The translations under genes were made by a program, and so were the position numbers. Shown in pieces: positions 20,905-31,307 of a DNA stretch of 64,000 nt (position 1 is its first letter; each line of letters begins with the position of its first letter). The stretch comes from Caenorhabditis remanei (Eukaryota > Nematoda > Chromadorea > Rhabditida > Rhabditidae). The notes below the pieces were generated by a model, which made no database searches, had not been told where the DNA came from, and saw nothing but the letters and a program-made list of their open reading frames with translations. Location of the stretch: NCBI RefSeq assembly GCF_010183535.1, contig NC_071332.1:1984001-2048000 (forward strand), given 5' to 3'.

Positions 20905-21935
20905 TGGAAAGGGATAAAGAGGGAAACATGTGAATGAGAAGAATAAAAGTGCTAAAAAAAACTATTGACAGAATACATCACTATAATCAACATTTTGTCC
21001 CCAGGGTACTCTAAAATGGGAGAATATTATACAAACAACATAAAAGGTGTTTATCTGGGGGGAAAGGGATAGTGTTCACAACAAGAAGAAAAAAACGAAT
21101 TATTTCTCAAAGAAAACAATAAAAACTGACATAATAATGATGAAAAAAGGTGGATGATGTGACATATATGAGAATGATATTTGTGGATGAAAAAGGAATG
21201 GAACAGACAAAAAATAGGGGAAAAACAATTGAAAAATTATAGAAAAGACGATTTTCAGACGACCCGTTTCGCGACGACAGCGTGAAGAACAATCGGCTCG
21301 TTTTCTCTGAAAAATTTGATTGAAAATCTGAAACTTGGGGTACTGTAGGCAAGCTCCGCCTCCAAAATTCGTGAATATTTTTAAAAATGTGAACTTACTA
21401 TTAGCTCAAAATTGTTCAGATTATCAGAATCAGCGGGACCGAAAATGATTTTTAAAAAAACAGGTGTTTGAAAAAATTTGAGAAGTGGGCGGAGTCTATT
21501 TTTGGCCGAAAATCAATGAATTTCAGTGTCTGAAAATATAAAAGTCAGACGAAAAATTGAAATTAAGATCGAAAATTCCTTGATTTTGAGGATTTTCCCA
21601 CTGAAATCCTTTAAAAACTGTCAAAACTCAGATTTTCTGAAAAAAGTGGGTGGAGTCTATTTTTGGCTGAAAATCGGGAGGTTTCAGAGCCTTCTGAAAT
21701 TCAGACATAAATTTGGTTTCAGATCAAAATTTTTTTGATTTCTTTACCTAATTCCTATGTATTTCAATGTAATATTTCCTTTAATTTTGTGGAACTACTT
21801 TTTCTTTTTTCTTATTTGTATAAGTGGTGTAAGTCCTTCAAATAAATAATCAATCATTCATACTTATACTCTTAGAATTGTTAAAATCACAAGCACATAA
21901 AAACGCGACGCAACCGCTTTGCGTCGTTCGGAAAT
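20905..21935. other. Inverted copy of the ttll-5 3' region and C2 3' flank; no complete gene
   Basis: From about 20990 to 21690 this stretch is the reverse complement, with divergence, of about 54790-55640: the last ttll-5 intron, its last exon and the space between ttll-5 and C2. Shared landmarks include the CCCCAGATAAACACC / GGTGTTTATCTGGGG segment and the (T)CCGCCCACTTTTTT repeats. Confidence 0.7.
21255..21306 (-). pseudogene. Inverted copy of the last ttll-5 exon
   Basis: 52 nt after a TTTTTCAG acceptor, reading ENEPIVLHAVVAKR then VV and stop TGA. The ttll-5 exon at 55286-55337 reads the same peptide with GV before the stop. No other ttll-5 exon lies upstream on this strand, so it has no host gene. 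The preserved frame and stop suggest a recent copy or slow decay. Confidence 0.7.
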
Positions 21936-21936
21936 T

Positions 21937-22119
21937 TTAAAAGAGATTCGCTTGTAGTTGGAATCTGACACGTCCTTCCAAATCCGGAAATCGATCATGC
22001 CATACGTGGAAGATGAAATAGGACCGCTCGATGAGAATGGTGGCTAACGAGCCGTCAGAGCGGATGATGTCATCTCCCTTGGTACAATCGATATATTCCT
22101 CATAATATTGAGCTTGAAG
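21937..22119 (-). pseudogene. Relic 3' end of a third F-box/FBA_2 gene
   Basis: A minus-strand open stretch reads QYYEEYIDCTKG, DDIIRSDG, FHVWHDRFPDLEG and ends at TAA (21937-21939). It matches the last exon of B1 (DIIRSDGLLATI, FHVWHDRFPDLAG), preceded by QYYE as at the end of exon 3 in A1/A2, with no intron between. No F-box or main FBA_2 exon lies upstream, so it is a gene fragment or a processed-like relic. Confidence 0.6.
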
Positions 22120-22809
22120 CGAGATAGGCGCCGGCCCGTGTCTTTTTGTTTTTGTGTTTCTAAACCACGAAAAGTTCTTCCCCGTCTATCAACGCAAAAT
22201 TTGCGATCATAGTATTTGACTATACCTGATTTTTTTCTCTCCATGAGTACCGCTGGATTATACCTATCTCCCACCTTCTTTTTAGTCGCCTTATTAATAG
22301 TTGTTCCGAGGGGGACATTTTTAGATACACGATCTAGGTTTGGTTCACACGAAAAACCAATAATTTTATTTAAAAGTTTAATAAAAGCGGTAGAGTTGCT
22401 GATGTTTCATTTGTAGATCGCAGCAAGAAGCTGACAATTCTTTTGATATTACTTTCGAGGATATCCGTCAAGGTGTTAGAAAGAGTTTTTCAATCTCATC
22501 TGAGTTTATTAGGGATTTATTAAACTACTATATGGGCTTAGAGATAAATCGGTGCAGAAGAGGAACAAGTGAAAGTACAAAGAAAACGGAAAAGAAACAA
22601 GATCAAGGAGATCGGTCTGGAATGAGATTTCGCTCGACCTTATGCGGAAGGGTGAGGAGCGGTTTAAGTGGGTAAGAGATGAGGGTGCGACATTGAGCGT
22701 TAGAATCATCTGAATTCAAAAAAAAATCTGAGAATCGAAGAAATCAGATGTCCGATTCAACGACTCCAAACAAGCCTGGCCATCACAATTATTGAAAAAA
22801 ACACAGTTT

Positions 22810-25800
22810 TCAAGATTGAAATAAGTTGGTGTGTCCTGCCAAATCTGGGAAACGGTCATGCCATACATGGAAGACAAACCAGAACGGTCCGATGAGAATA
22901 GTTGCTAACAGTCCATCGGAGCGGATGATATCAAATCCGTCGGTACAATCTATGTATTGGTTGAAACGTTTTCTGGAAAAATTGACAGTCCGCGCATTTT
23001 TGTAGTTCTGATTTGTGCCGGTTCCGATCGGGGCAGCTCTTATACGGATATGTTTTTAACGGAAGTCGAAACTAAAATTTTTGAAATTGGAAATCGAAAG
23101 TCGGAATTCCGCGATCAACATCATAGTTTCATGGAATTTCGACTTCTGCCTGCCGCCATTTCCTAACTTTGGGATTTATAAAGACATACCGTACATATCA
23201 CAGAAACACAAAGAAAAATGATTATAAAAGACATAAAATTGACTTCTCTTTTTCGCGAATTTTCTGATATTTTAAACTCACTTGAACGCGAATCCTCTCC
23301 GCTCTCTATCAAATGGCATCAATTTGTATTCAGTGAAATCGTACGCATCCGGAACTCTTATAAACGAGAGGATTAAAGTTTCAAACCGTGTATTACTCGA
23401 GTGAAACCATCGACTAATGAATAATTGACAATCCACTGCAGTCATTTTGCAACCGAACAGTTGTAAATGAACATTATCAAAACTATGAAACATTTCGCTA
23501 GTAATCCAATGAGCTCTTTTTCCGATTGCTAGATAATCCGAATCATTTTTTAAAAACGAGTCAAATTTGAATTTCGGATCGAAAGGGAGTTTGATTGAAA
23601 GATTATAACTTGGTGCTATATTCTCCACTAAGTATTTGAAATCGTCAGGATCCATCGGTTTTTCTCCAAAGATCCATATATCTCTCAAATTTTTAAATGG
23701 GTAGAAATAAGGACTTCTTGCAAATGGAACTTGGTCTGCGTCGAGCCATGCTTTATAAATTTCTAGTTTGAATAAATCCATCAGATAGTGAGATCCAGCT
23801 CTGACTGATATCTTGACATCATGAAGAGTAAATGAGTAGATGTGATCTTCCAGTATGCTGAAAAAGTAGAGCAGTACAGTGCAATTCTTAATACTTGAAA
23901 AGTATACCAAAATGTAGATCTCGGCGAGTTCTATCTCACTGAGCAACTACACACCGGATGGCTGTTTGTTACTGTGCCGCGGGATGGGGCCAAACGCGAA
24001 CATGGTTTAAAAAAGCTAAAAAAAACTAAAAATTCTGTAAATTTTGACACAGAAGTTACGTTTTGGCATCGTTCACGTTAGTTTAGCAGCACCTTTTTTC
24101 GATTCCGCACAAACTTTTAAAAATCTTCGCGAAAATATTTGAAATTTCGGAAATTTCACAACCAAAGTTTTTTCAATTTTGAGAAATCACGGAAATTTTG
24201 GAAGGTTCGAAATTTCCAATTTCCATTTTGCACATACAACTAGCTATAGGGCTCATATTATATCAATGAAATAGATCTCGTCGAGATCTACATTTTGGTA
24301 TACTTTTCAGCTCATAAGATTGAGTTTTGAGCGAATTACGCGCCGGCTGAAAAAGTGCAATAGATTTTACCAACTTAGAAAAAAAACTCACCACGTTTTC
24401 ATGGGACACCCTCCAATCGTCCTTTCTATAGGCTTCATCTCTTTATCTTCATCTTCCTCGTAATTCAAAAAATGCCAACCCCCTAAAGAGTCTTCTCCTG
24501 ATTTTAGCTTAACACATGTGGATTCTTTGTTGACCTGCATTTCTAACAACGTCAAATATGGAATTCTGAGTCCTTTCACTATTTGATAACACCTTTTGGA
24601 TATCATCGAGAAATGGATTCTGAAAAAGTATTAATTTTGAATTCTCATTAAGAGGCACTATCTGTAAGAGTGAGAATGTTTGTGGTGGGCCTTGGCACAG
24701 TTGCAAAAAGTTGTTTCAATCCGAACTATTTTTACAGCCTATGCACTAGGGTTGGGAAATTCCCGGGCCGGGCTGACAAAAATTCTTCCGGCCCGGCCCG
24801 GCCCGGTCGGCCCGGATTCAAAAAATGTGCACCATTTTTTCACAAATTTCAGCAAAATTTTCATTTTAAAAAAGCCAAGACTCTCAAAATTTCTCGTACG
24901 CTAAGACTTTTACCGATGTTCTAAAACACAGTCGAAAAATCCACTTTTTTGCAAAAAATTTTTAAAAATTTTCAAAAATTTTTGAAACAATTTCAAATTT
25001 CTACAGGAGCCGGGCCGGGCCGGGCCGGGCCGAGGAAAAATTTTCAGTCGGCCCGGCCCGAAATTTCCCAACCCTGCTATGCACCCCTATGGTAGTGATT
25101 TAAAAAAAGCATGTTACCAGTCTCCTATGACGTCATCCTAGGAAAATATGCCCAATAATCGACTTTTCACCCAAAAAATTCATAAATATTTCAATTTTCC
25201 AGATAACTCTGCGAAATTTTCGGTGTTTTTGACTACCCTTACACAAATTTCCAACCCCCAGATATCCTAGAAACAGTTCAAGTGAATTCCATTTTAATGA
25301 TTTTTTTCAACTGTTCTCAAAAAATCCCACTAGAAGGCATAAATTTCAATTCGTATTCATATTCCCCGCAAAGTGCTCTATTGGTTCCGATCAAAATCAT
25401 GAAAAAAAGGAGAACTATCTTGAGAACTTTGGTTTTTCAAAAATCACAGAAGGGTTTTCCCCTTATGAAAGAAAATTTAAATCGGAAAAATAATTCAACA
25501 TTTTTTTGTGCAAACACGTTCAGAGCTTCAATGAATTTGTAGAAACGAAGAAAAAAACGAAATAGGTTCAAACTAATTTCTGAAGTGTAATATCTCGAAA
25601 TTGGTTCATTTTATGTGTTTTATCTATATTCTGATTATTTTCGGAACAAATATTTTCTAAGACCCTTATGAAAAAAAAGCCTTCTTGAGGGATTTTTTGA
25701 GAAAAGTGGAAAAAACATAAAAATGAAATTTACATGAACGGTTTCTGTGGTGTCTGGAGGGCTTGAAATTTGTGTAGGGGTAGTCAAAAACACTCCTAAC

Positions 25801-27249
25801 ATGTTGCGAAAGTTTCGCAGCGTTATCTGAAAAACTGCAATTTTTTTGAATTTTTGGGTGAAAAGTCGATTATTGGGCGTATTTTCATAGGGTGACGTCA
25901 TAGGGGACTGCTGACATATTTTTTGTGAATTACTACCATAGGGGTACATATGCTGTAAAAAGAGTTCGGATTGAAACAACTTTTTGCAACTGTACCATGG
26001 CCCAACACAAACATTCTCACTCTTACAGATAGTGCCTCTTAAGAGACAATCTCTGACTGGCTCGAGCATAGGCCTACAGACCATGTTACACATGTACCAA
26101 GTTGATTCGTTTCGGCTGATTTTTTGATATGTTACTACCCTAGGAATTCTAAGATTTTTATACCATACCAGATTAGGCTCCGCCCCCTTTGACCTACCGA
26201 AACGATCGATTGAAGTTGAAAAATGAATTTTTCTTTTGAAAGAAAGGATCAAAATCGTTTCAGAAATGAATTGCCAGCCTCATTTTGTGCATTTTATACA
26301 TTAAACTATTTTTTCTAGCTTCCCTGCATCATATAGAAAAAATCCCTTTTTTGAAAAAATGTCAATTTTTTCATGTTTTTTTGAATTTTTCGGCAGGTCG
26401 AAGTACTGTGGTCCAAATCAAATTTATGATGATTAGATACGTATGTGTTGGCTATTCGAACATATAAACACCTTCCCCAGATTTGGGTGTCTAGCCGAGT
26501 TATGATCAAAAAAGTGACGAAATTTGAGACAATTTAACGTACCCCCCTCCATGGTATAAAATGGCTGGGGGACGAAAATCAAAAATACTCCTGATGTGAG
26601 TTATTCAAAGCTAAAATAGTAGTCACACAAATTTGCAGACAATTTTGGGCATTTTTCAGTGAGTTACAGACACTTCCTCCATTTTTTCGACTCAAAAAGT
26701 TTGAGCTCTCGTAACTTTCCAGATTATGGCTAAAAATCTTAGAAACACCTGGAAAACAGTGAAATATACTTCAGAAACAGAAATACATGAATGAATGTCA
26801 GTTTTTGTCGATTTGTTCAACTTTCGTTTCTGTTCATATCTGATAGCTTCATTGGTCTACAATAGTGAGATACTCTGAGATATGAAATACCAACATTCTA
26901 TCTTAAAATTAATTTTTTTTAGGCTGACAATTCATTTCTGAAGCGATTTTGGTCCTATCTTTCGAAGGAAAAAATTTTCATTTTTCAACTTCAGTCGATC
27001 GTTTCGGTAGGTCAAAGGGGGCGGAGCCTAATCTGGTATGGTATAAAAATCTTAGAATTCCTAGGGTACTAACATATCGAAAAATCAGCAAAAACGGATC
27101 AACTTGGTACATGTGTAACATGGCCTGGTGGCTTGAGCGAGACATTGTCTCTTAATTGATAACGTTTTGACTCACAATTCTGCTAAATTCGCATTGAGAA
27201 GAATAAGTTCCAGCGGTATGAATGGAAGCTTAAGGAGAGAGATTGTCAT
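22810..27249 (-). CDS. F-box / FBA_2 protein (copy B1), 4 exons, 346 aa
   Basis: Exons in transcript order: 27249-27176, 24619-24392, 23857-23282 and 22972-22810. Phases 2, 2 and 2 join (1041 nt, stop TGA). The first two exons encode an F-box (SLLKLPFIPLELILLN ... FSMISKRCYQIVK). Exon 3 carries the FBA_2 domain (LFISRWFHSSNTRFETL). Exon lengths 74, 228 and 576 equal those of the inverted paralogue B2 (62225-64000), and the first two equal those of A1/A2, so all four share one ancestor. Intron 1 is 2.56 kb because two TTAA-flanked palindromic elements (24648-26042, 26039-27155) lie in it; intron 2 holds a fragment of the TGTAGATCTCG palindrome family. Likely an SCF substrate receptor with unknown target. 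Confidence 0.8.
24648..26042. mobile_element. TTAA-flanked palindromic element TE1 (in B1 intron 1)
   Basis: The ends (TTAA)GAGGCACTATCTGTAAGAG and CTCTTACAGATAGTGCCTC(TTAA) are inverted repeats, and homologous arms extend several hundred bp (GTTGCAAAAAGTTGTTTCAATC; CTATGACGTCATCC). A GGCCGGGCC element (about 24745-25075) is nested in the left arm. The TTAA target suggests a piggyBac-type non-autonomous element, but no transposase is seen. A shorter relative sits at the same intron position in B2 (62319-62971). Confidence 0.75.
26039..27155. mobile_element. TTAA-flanked palindromic element TE2 (in B1 intron 1)
   Basis: Begins (TTAA)GAGACAATCTCTGACTGG and ends with a near-complement reaching GAGACATTGTCTC(TTAA). 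The arms share TACACATGTACCAAGTTGAT and GGCTCCGCCCCCTTTGACC. It abuts TE1 at a shared TTAA. A partial copy (left part only) lies at about 27643-27990, outside the gene. Confidence 0.75.
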
Positions 27250-28724
27250 TTTTGCTAACCTGTTTTACAAGCAGGGCGTAGAAGACCGCCACAGGAAATC
27301 AATAGCATATGACTTCTGGGAAAACTAGGACCGTTCAACAGAGCGCGTTTGTATTGGGAAGACAATCAATAAAAAGCAAAATTGGGCAGGGTTGAAATAA
27401 AAACTTCTACGCCTGGACCGCTCAGTCCGGAAGTTCAGTACTGAAAGAAAGTTAATAAATTTGGCCCCTCTCTTTTCATGATAGCTGTAGCGTGTATGAT
27501 GCTCGTCACAATAATTTTGTTTGAAATCAGTGGTTTGGGAGTGCTCTAGCTGATGCCCAGACGAGACCACGAAAAACTTGGGTAATTAAATCTTTTATTA
27601 ACTAGAATATAAAAACAAAGAACTTGACGATAATAAAGAAGTTAAGAGACAATCTCTGACTGGCTCGAGCATAAGCCACCAGGCCATGTTACACATGTAC
27701 CAAGTTGATCCGTTTTGGCTGATTTTTCGATATGTTAGTACACTAAGAATTCTAAGATTTTTATACTATACCAGATTAGGCTCCGCCCCCTTTGACCTAC
27801 CGAAACGATCGATTGAAGTTGAAAAATGAAAATTTTTCCTTCGAAAGATAGGATAAAATTCGCTTCAGAAATGAATTGCCAGCCTCATTTTGTGCATTTT
27901 ATACATTAAACTATTTTTTCTAGCTTCCCTGCATCATATAGAAAAAATCCCTTTTTTGAAAAAATGTCAATTTTTTTGACACAGAATTTTTTGATTAGAG
28001 ATTGATTTTATTTCCGGTAAATCCTCAAGTATCGCAATCGGCTTAATCTCAGTGGTGCACACACTACATTTCTGAAAATCTCAAAAATAGATTGTCTCTA
28101 AATGTGGTATACCAAAAACTCTGTGGGAACTACTAATTCTACCTTCTTTTCAGGTTCCGGTGATTCACGTCTTCAGGTCACCGGTGGATTGCTCTTTTCA
28201 CAAACTTCAATTTTCTCCAGCTAAGAGCCAACAACATGGAATTCAGTAGATATAACAAATATAAAAAAAAACCTTTTTTTTTTCTTTACTATTAAAGTTA
28301 TAAACTTTATTAAATAAAAATATGTTTTTTTCCATTTGCTGGATTCAGTTCACAGCTTCCGCTGATATTGGTCTTTCTCTTATTCGAATAAGTTCTGAAA
28401 AATGCATATTTATTAAAAAGAGTTTTTGTTTATAGTCCTGATTAATGAATTTGTTATCTTTTAACAAAAAAATCGAATTCAAAAAGTGATTGAAAATAAC
28501 TAAATTTGAATTCCCCCGCAAGTGTCTGGTGGCCGTGGAAGAGAAAACTCCGCGTGTGTACTCCTCTCGGACAAGTCTGAAAAATAATCTTGACATTATT
28601 TTATTAATTTCCTCTCAATTTTCAGCGTTTTTCTTGGATTTTGTTGCTTAAATTTATGAAAAAATAGCGTTTTCAGCAAAAAATTCTACAAAAAATTCAA
28701 AATTCATACAGATTCCCACTCAAA
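27250..28724. other. Intergenic: B1 promoter side, partial TE2, upstream of coiled-coil gene
   Basis: 27250-27470 (5' flank of B1) is conserved with the 5' flank of B2 (about 62040-62224, inverted). 27643-27990 is a partial TE2. 27975-28071 holds a short minus-strand open segment with a CxxC motif, without a gene model. An element with TTGTCCGAGAGGA-type sequence lies near 28500-28580. Confidence 0.5.
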
Positions 28725-30682
28725 ATGGCCGGCCTCTTTCGTTCGTTGTTCAAAAGCAAAAAATCGCGAAAAGAGAACAAAGAGAACACTAACGAAGACG
28801 ATTACATTGTAGTTGGTTTCCCATTGTTTTTAATTTCCCAAAAATTCCATTTTTCAGTTCCAACCATGCCCACAATCCACTCTGAGCCGTCAGCGTACCG
28901 CCAGTTTCGCCGACGACTGTATGCTCCCAGCGACCGCCGCGTATCACACAAAAAGCGCGCCAAAACTGAAAAAAGGGCCACAAAGTTGTCCGGGCGGGAG
29001 TCGCGGCGGTATTTCGCGTAGAACTTCGAGCCGCCAGACTTTCGACATCGATTCCGGTCATGATAGTCAATCTTCGTCGGTTCGGCACTCGAGAAGTCAG
29101 AATTCAGTGTATTCAGATGAGGATGACGTGGAAAATAATGAGCGTGTTGAGATGTTTGAGCGAAAAAGTCAATATTATATGCAAAAATACGAAGAATCTG
29201 AAAGACAACGAAGGGAGGAGCGTCGGAAGCAGGAGAGACTCGAACATGAGAGAAATAGTATTCAGAATGCAATGTCTAATATGGCATATTGTATGGCGTC
29301 GGTTCAGCAGATTGAAAAGTTGAAAAGCGAGCGGGATCAGTATAAAAAAGAAATGAGTCGGTATAGGACAAAGTGTGAGAAGTTGGAGAATAAATTTGAG
29401 CAGTTGGAGACGATGTCGCCGAATTATGGCCAATTTCAGGTGATTGAACAGGAAAAATAATAGAAAAGCCTCACCAGCGACAAAACTTGCTAAAAAATCA
29501 AAAGATTCTCTGAAATAAAACAGTTTTGAATATTTTTTAACTTATTTACAGCAATTAATGCTCAAGCTGCAGTTTTCGTGATGTTTTCTCAGAAAAATCG
29601 CTCAAAATCTAAAAAATGTTTGGAAATAACAGACAAAAATGATCAAAAGTTGGATGTTCTTACTGGAAAACCACCGAAACTGAAATTTTTGTCATTTTTT
29701 TGAGTACAATTCAGGTTTCTATAATATATTTTTTATAAAAGAAACAATTTTTGGAGATTATTTTTGCAATTTTCGGTCAAAAAATAGCTAAAGTGAAGAA
29801 ATGTCTTCTATTTCATCCAAATTTCAGCTCCGAAACTGGTTTTTTTTCGCATTTTTGATTTATTTTGCACGTATTACGCTAAATTTTTCAGTAAATCGCA
29901 GATTTTTTCAATTATTCCCAACCATTATTTCCAGGCGTTCCTGAACCCAATGCAACCATCTCCATACCAACTTCCACTAAATGCGAATCGATACGATGGT
30001 TGGATGAGTCTCGCGATGACTCCTATTGGTTCGGAAGGCGCTGCCGAGTCGCTCATCAATCCATCTGATCTCAGTTTAATCAGAGTGAATGGTTATTGTG
30101 GTGGCGATGAAATGAGTAATAATTTCAGAAAATTTTTAAAAAATTTGAAAGCGATTATCAATTCAATTTCAATGTTTTCTTTCGAAAATTGAATTTTTGA
30201 ATGGAAACTCTTGGAAAAATTCAATTTTCTGCCTAAAAACGAACAATTTTACCGAAAAATTTTTAAATTTCAAACATTTTGTCGTCTAAACAATAACTCC
30301 GCAGTGAATTCATTTACATTTAAAAAGTTTTCTGTCAAAAATTAAAAATTTTCGTAAAATTTCTCACAAAAAACACGTTTTAAAGTCACTGTTTACATGT
30401 AAAATGCCAAAAACTAAATTTTCAATTTCAGTTGAATGTGCTCGAGCCGATCGCGGTGATGAGATTGAAAGGATCGATGTGGAAGAACCAGATGATGACA
30501 TTCCCCCCGAGGACGTTTGGCGACCTGAATGGGACGAGGAAGATGAAGTTGTTGCTGTTTTGGAAGCAGTTGTAGAGCATCTCGAAGTCAACCCATGGGT
30601 TCGCGACTTTGGCGTCCACTATAATTACCCAGAGAACGATAGAGAAGAAGACCAAGCCACACACTATACTTCTCCAAAGTGA
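28725..30682 (+). CDS. Coiled-coil protein of unknown function, 4 exons, 366 aa
   Basis: Exons 28725-28811, 28858-29439, 29935-30115 and 30432-30682. Phases 0, 0 and 1 join (1101 nt). Regions in order: a basic N-terminus (MAGLFRSLFKSKKSRK); a Ser/Arg-rich low-complexity stretch (about 30-115); a charged coiled coil of about 100 residues (RVEMFERKSQYYMQKYEES through KCEKLENKFEQLETM, roughly 116-215); then a Pro/Asn-rich part and a strongly acidic C-terminus (DVEEPDDDIPPEDVWRPEW). No catalytic motif, signal peptide or membrane segment. I do not recognise the family. The FERRY3 homologue starts 626 bp downstream on the same strand, a spacing wider than typical for a nematode operon. Exon joins are clean, so the gene is well supported; its role is not. 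Confidence 0.75.
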
Positions 30683-31284
30683 TTTGAATTTTTTGTACTC
30701 TTTTTTTATGTACAAAGTCATTTGTATTTTATGTACCGTCTATTTTATTTATGTATCTTATCTATTTTATAATTGAAGAACGTTCTTGTTGTAGATAAAT
30801 GATCTGAAATTCAGGCTACTGTAGACAAGCACAAAACACTGGAAAGTTTAGTGAAATAGAGACTAGCCACCGATCTGCGCAATCTGGACGAAAAAATCTG
30901 AAAATCGTTGTTTTTCAGTTCGAAAATTGAATTTTCAGACAAAAATGGGCAGTACATCTGAATAGCGATAAATTCTGTAGAGAAAAATAGGCTTTTCAGC
31001 TGAAATTAATCAAAATTTCTGGAATCAGAGTGTTCTAGTTTGGCAAGAAACAATTTTTCAGCTGAAATTTCAGCAAAATCCAGCAAAAACCCCATTCAAA
31101 TTTTTCCCTCTTCCCGCCAAAATTTCCGCCAAGTCCGCAATCTGACGTCGCGGTGTGTGCCAGACACGCCGACGGTAAAATGCACAGTTTATACAATTTT
31201 TGATTTTCAGGCATTAAATTTCATGTAAATAAATTGATTTCGTGGATTCTTTTTGTTATAAATATTTTCTAAAATCAATAAATT

Positions 31285-31293
31285 AATTTTCAG
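31285..31293 (+). promoter_or_regulatory. Candidate trans-splice acceptor for the FERRY3 homologue
   Basis: AATTTTCAG 15 bases before the ATG at 31308, with no usable upstream exon in frame. This is the usual arrangement for spliced-leader addition in Caenorhabditis. Which leader (SL1 or SL2) is used cannot be told from sequence. Confidence 0.45.
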
Positions 31294-31307
31294 ACTCAAA
31301 AAATATC

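Noticed and set aside
25282..26252. Frames of 86 and 205 codons between 25.2 and 26.3 kb
   Set aside because: They cross arms of the palindromic TTAA elements and have no homologous counterpart in B2.
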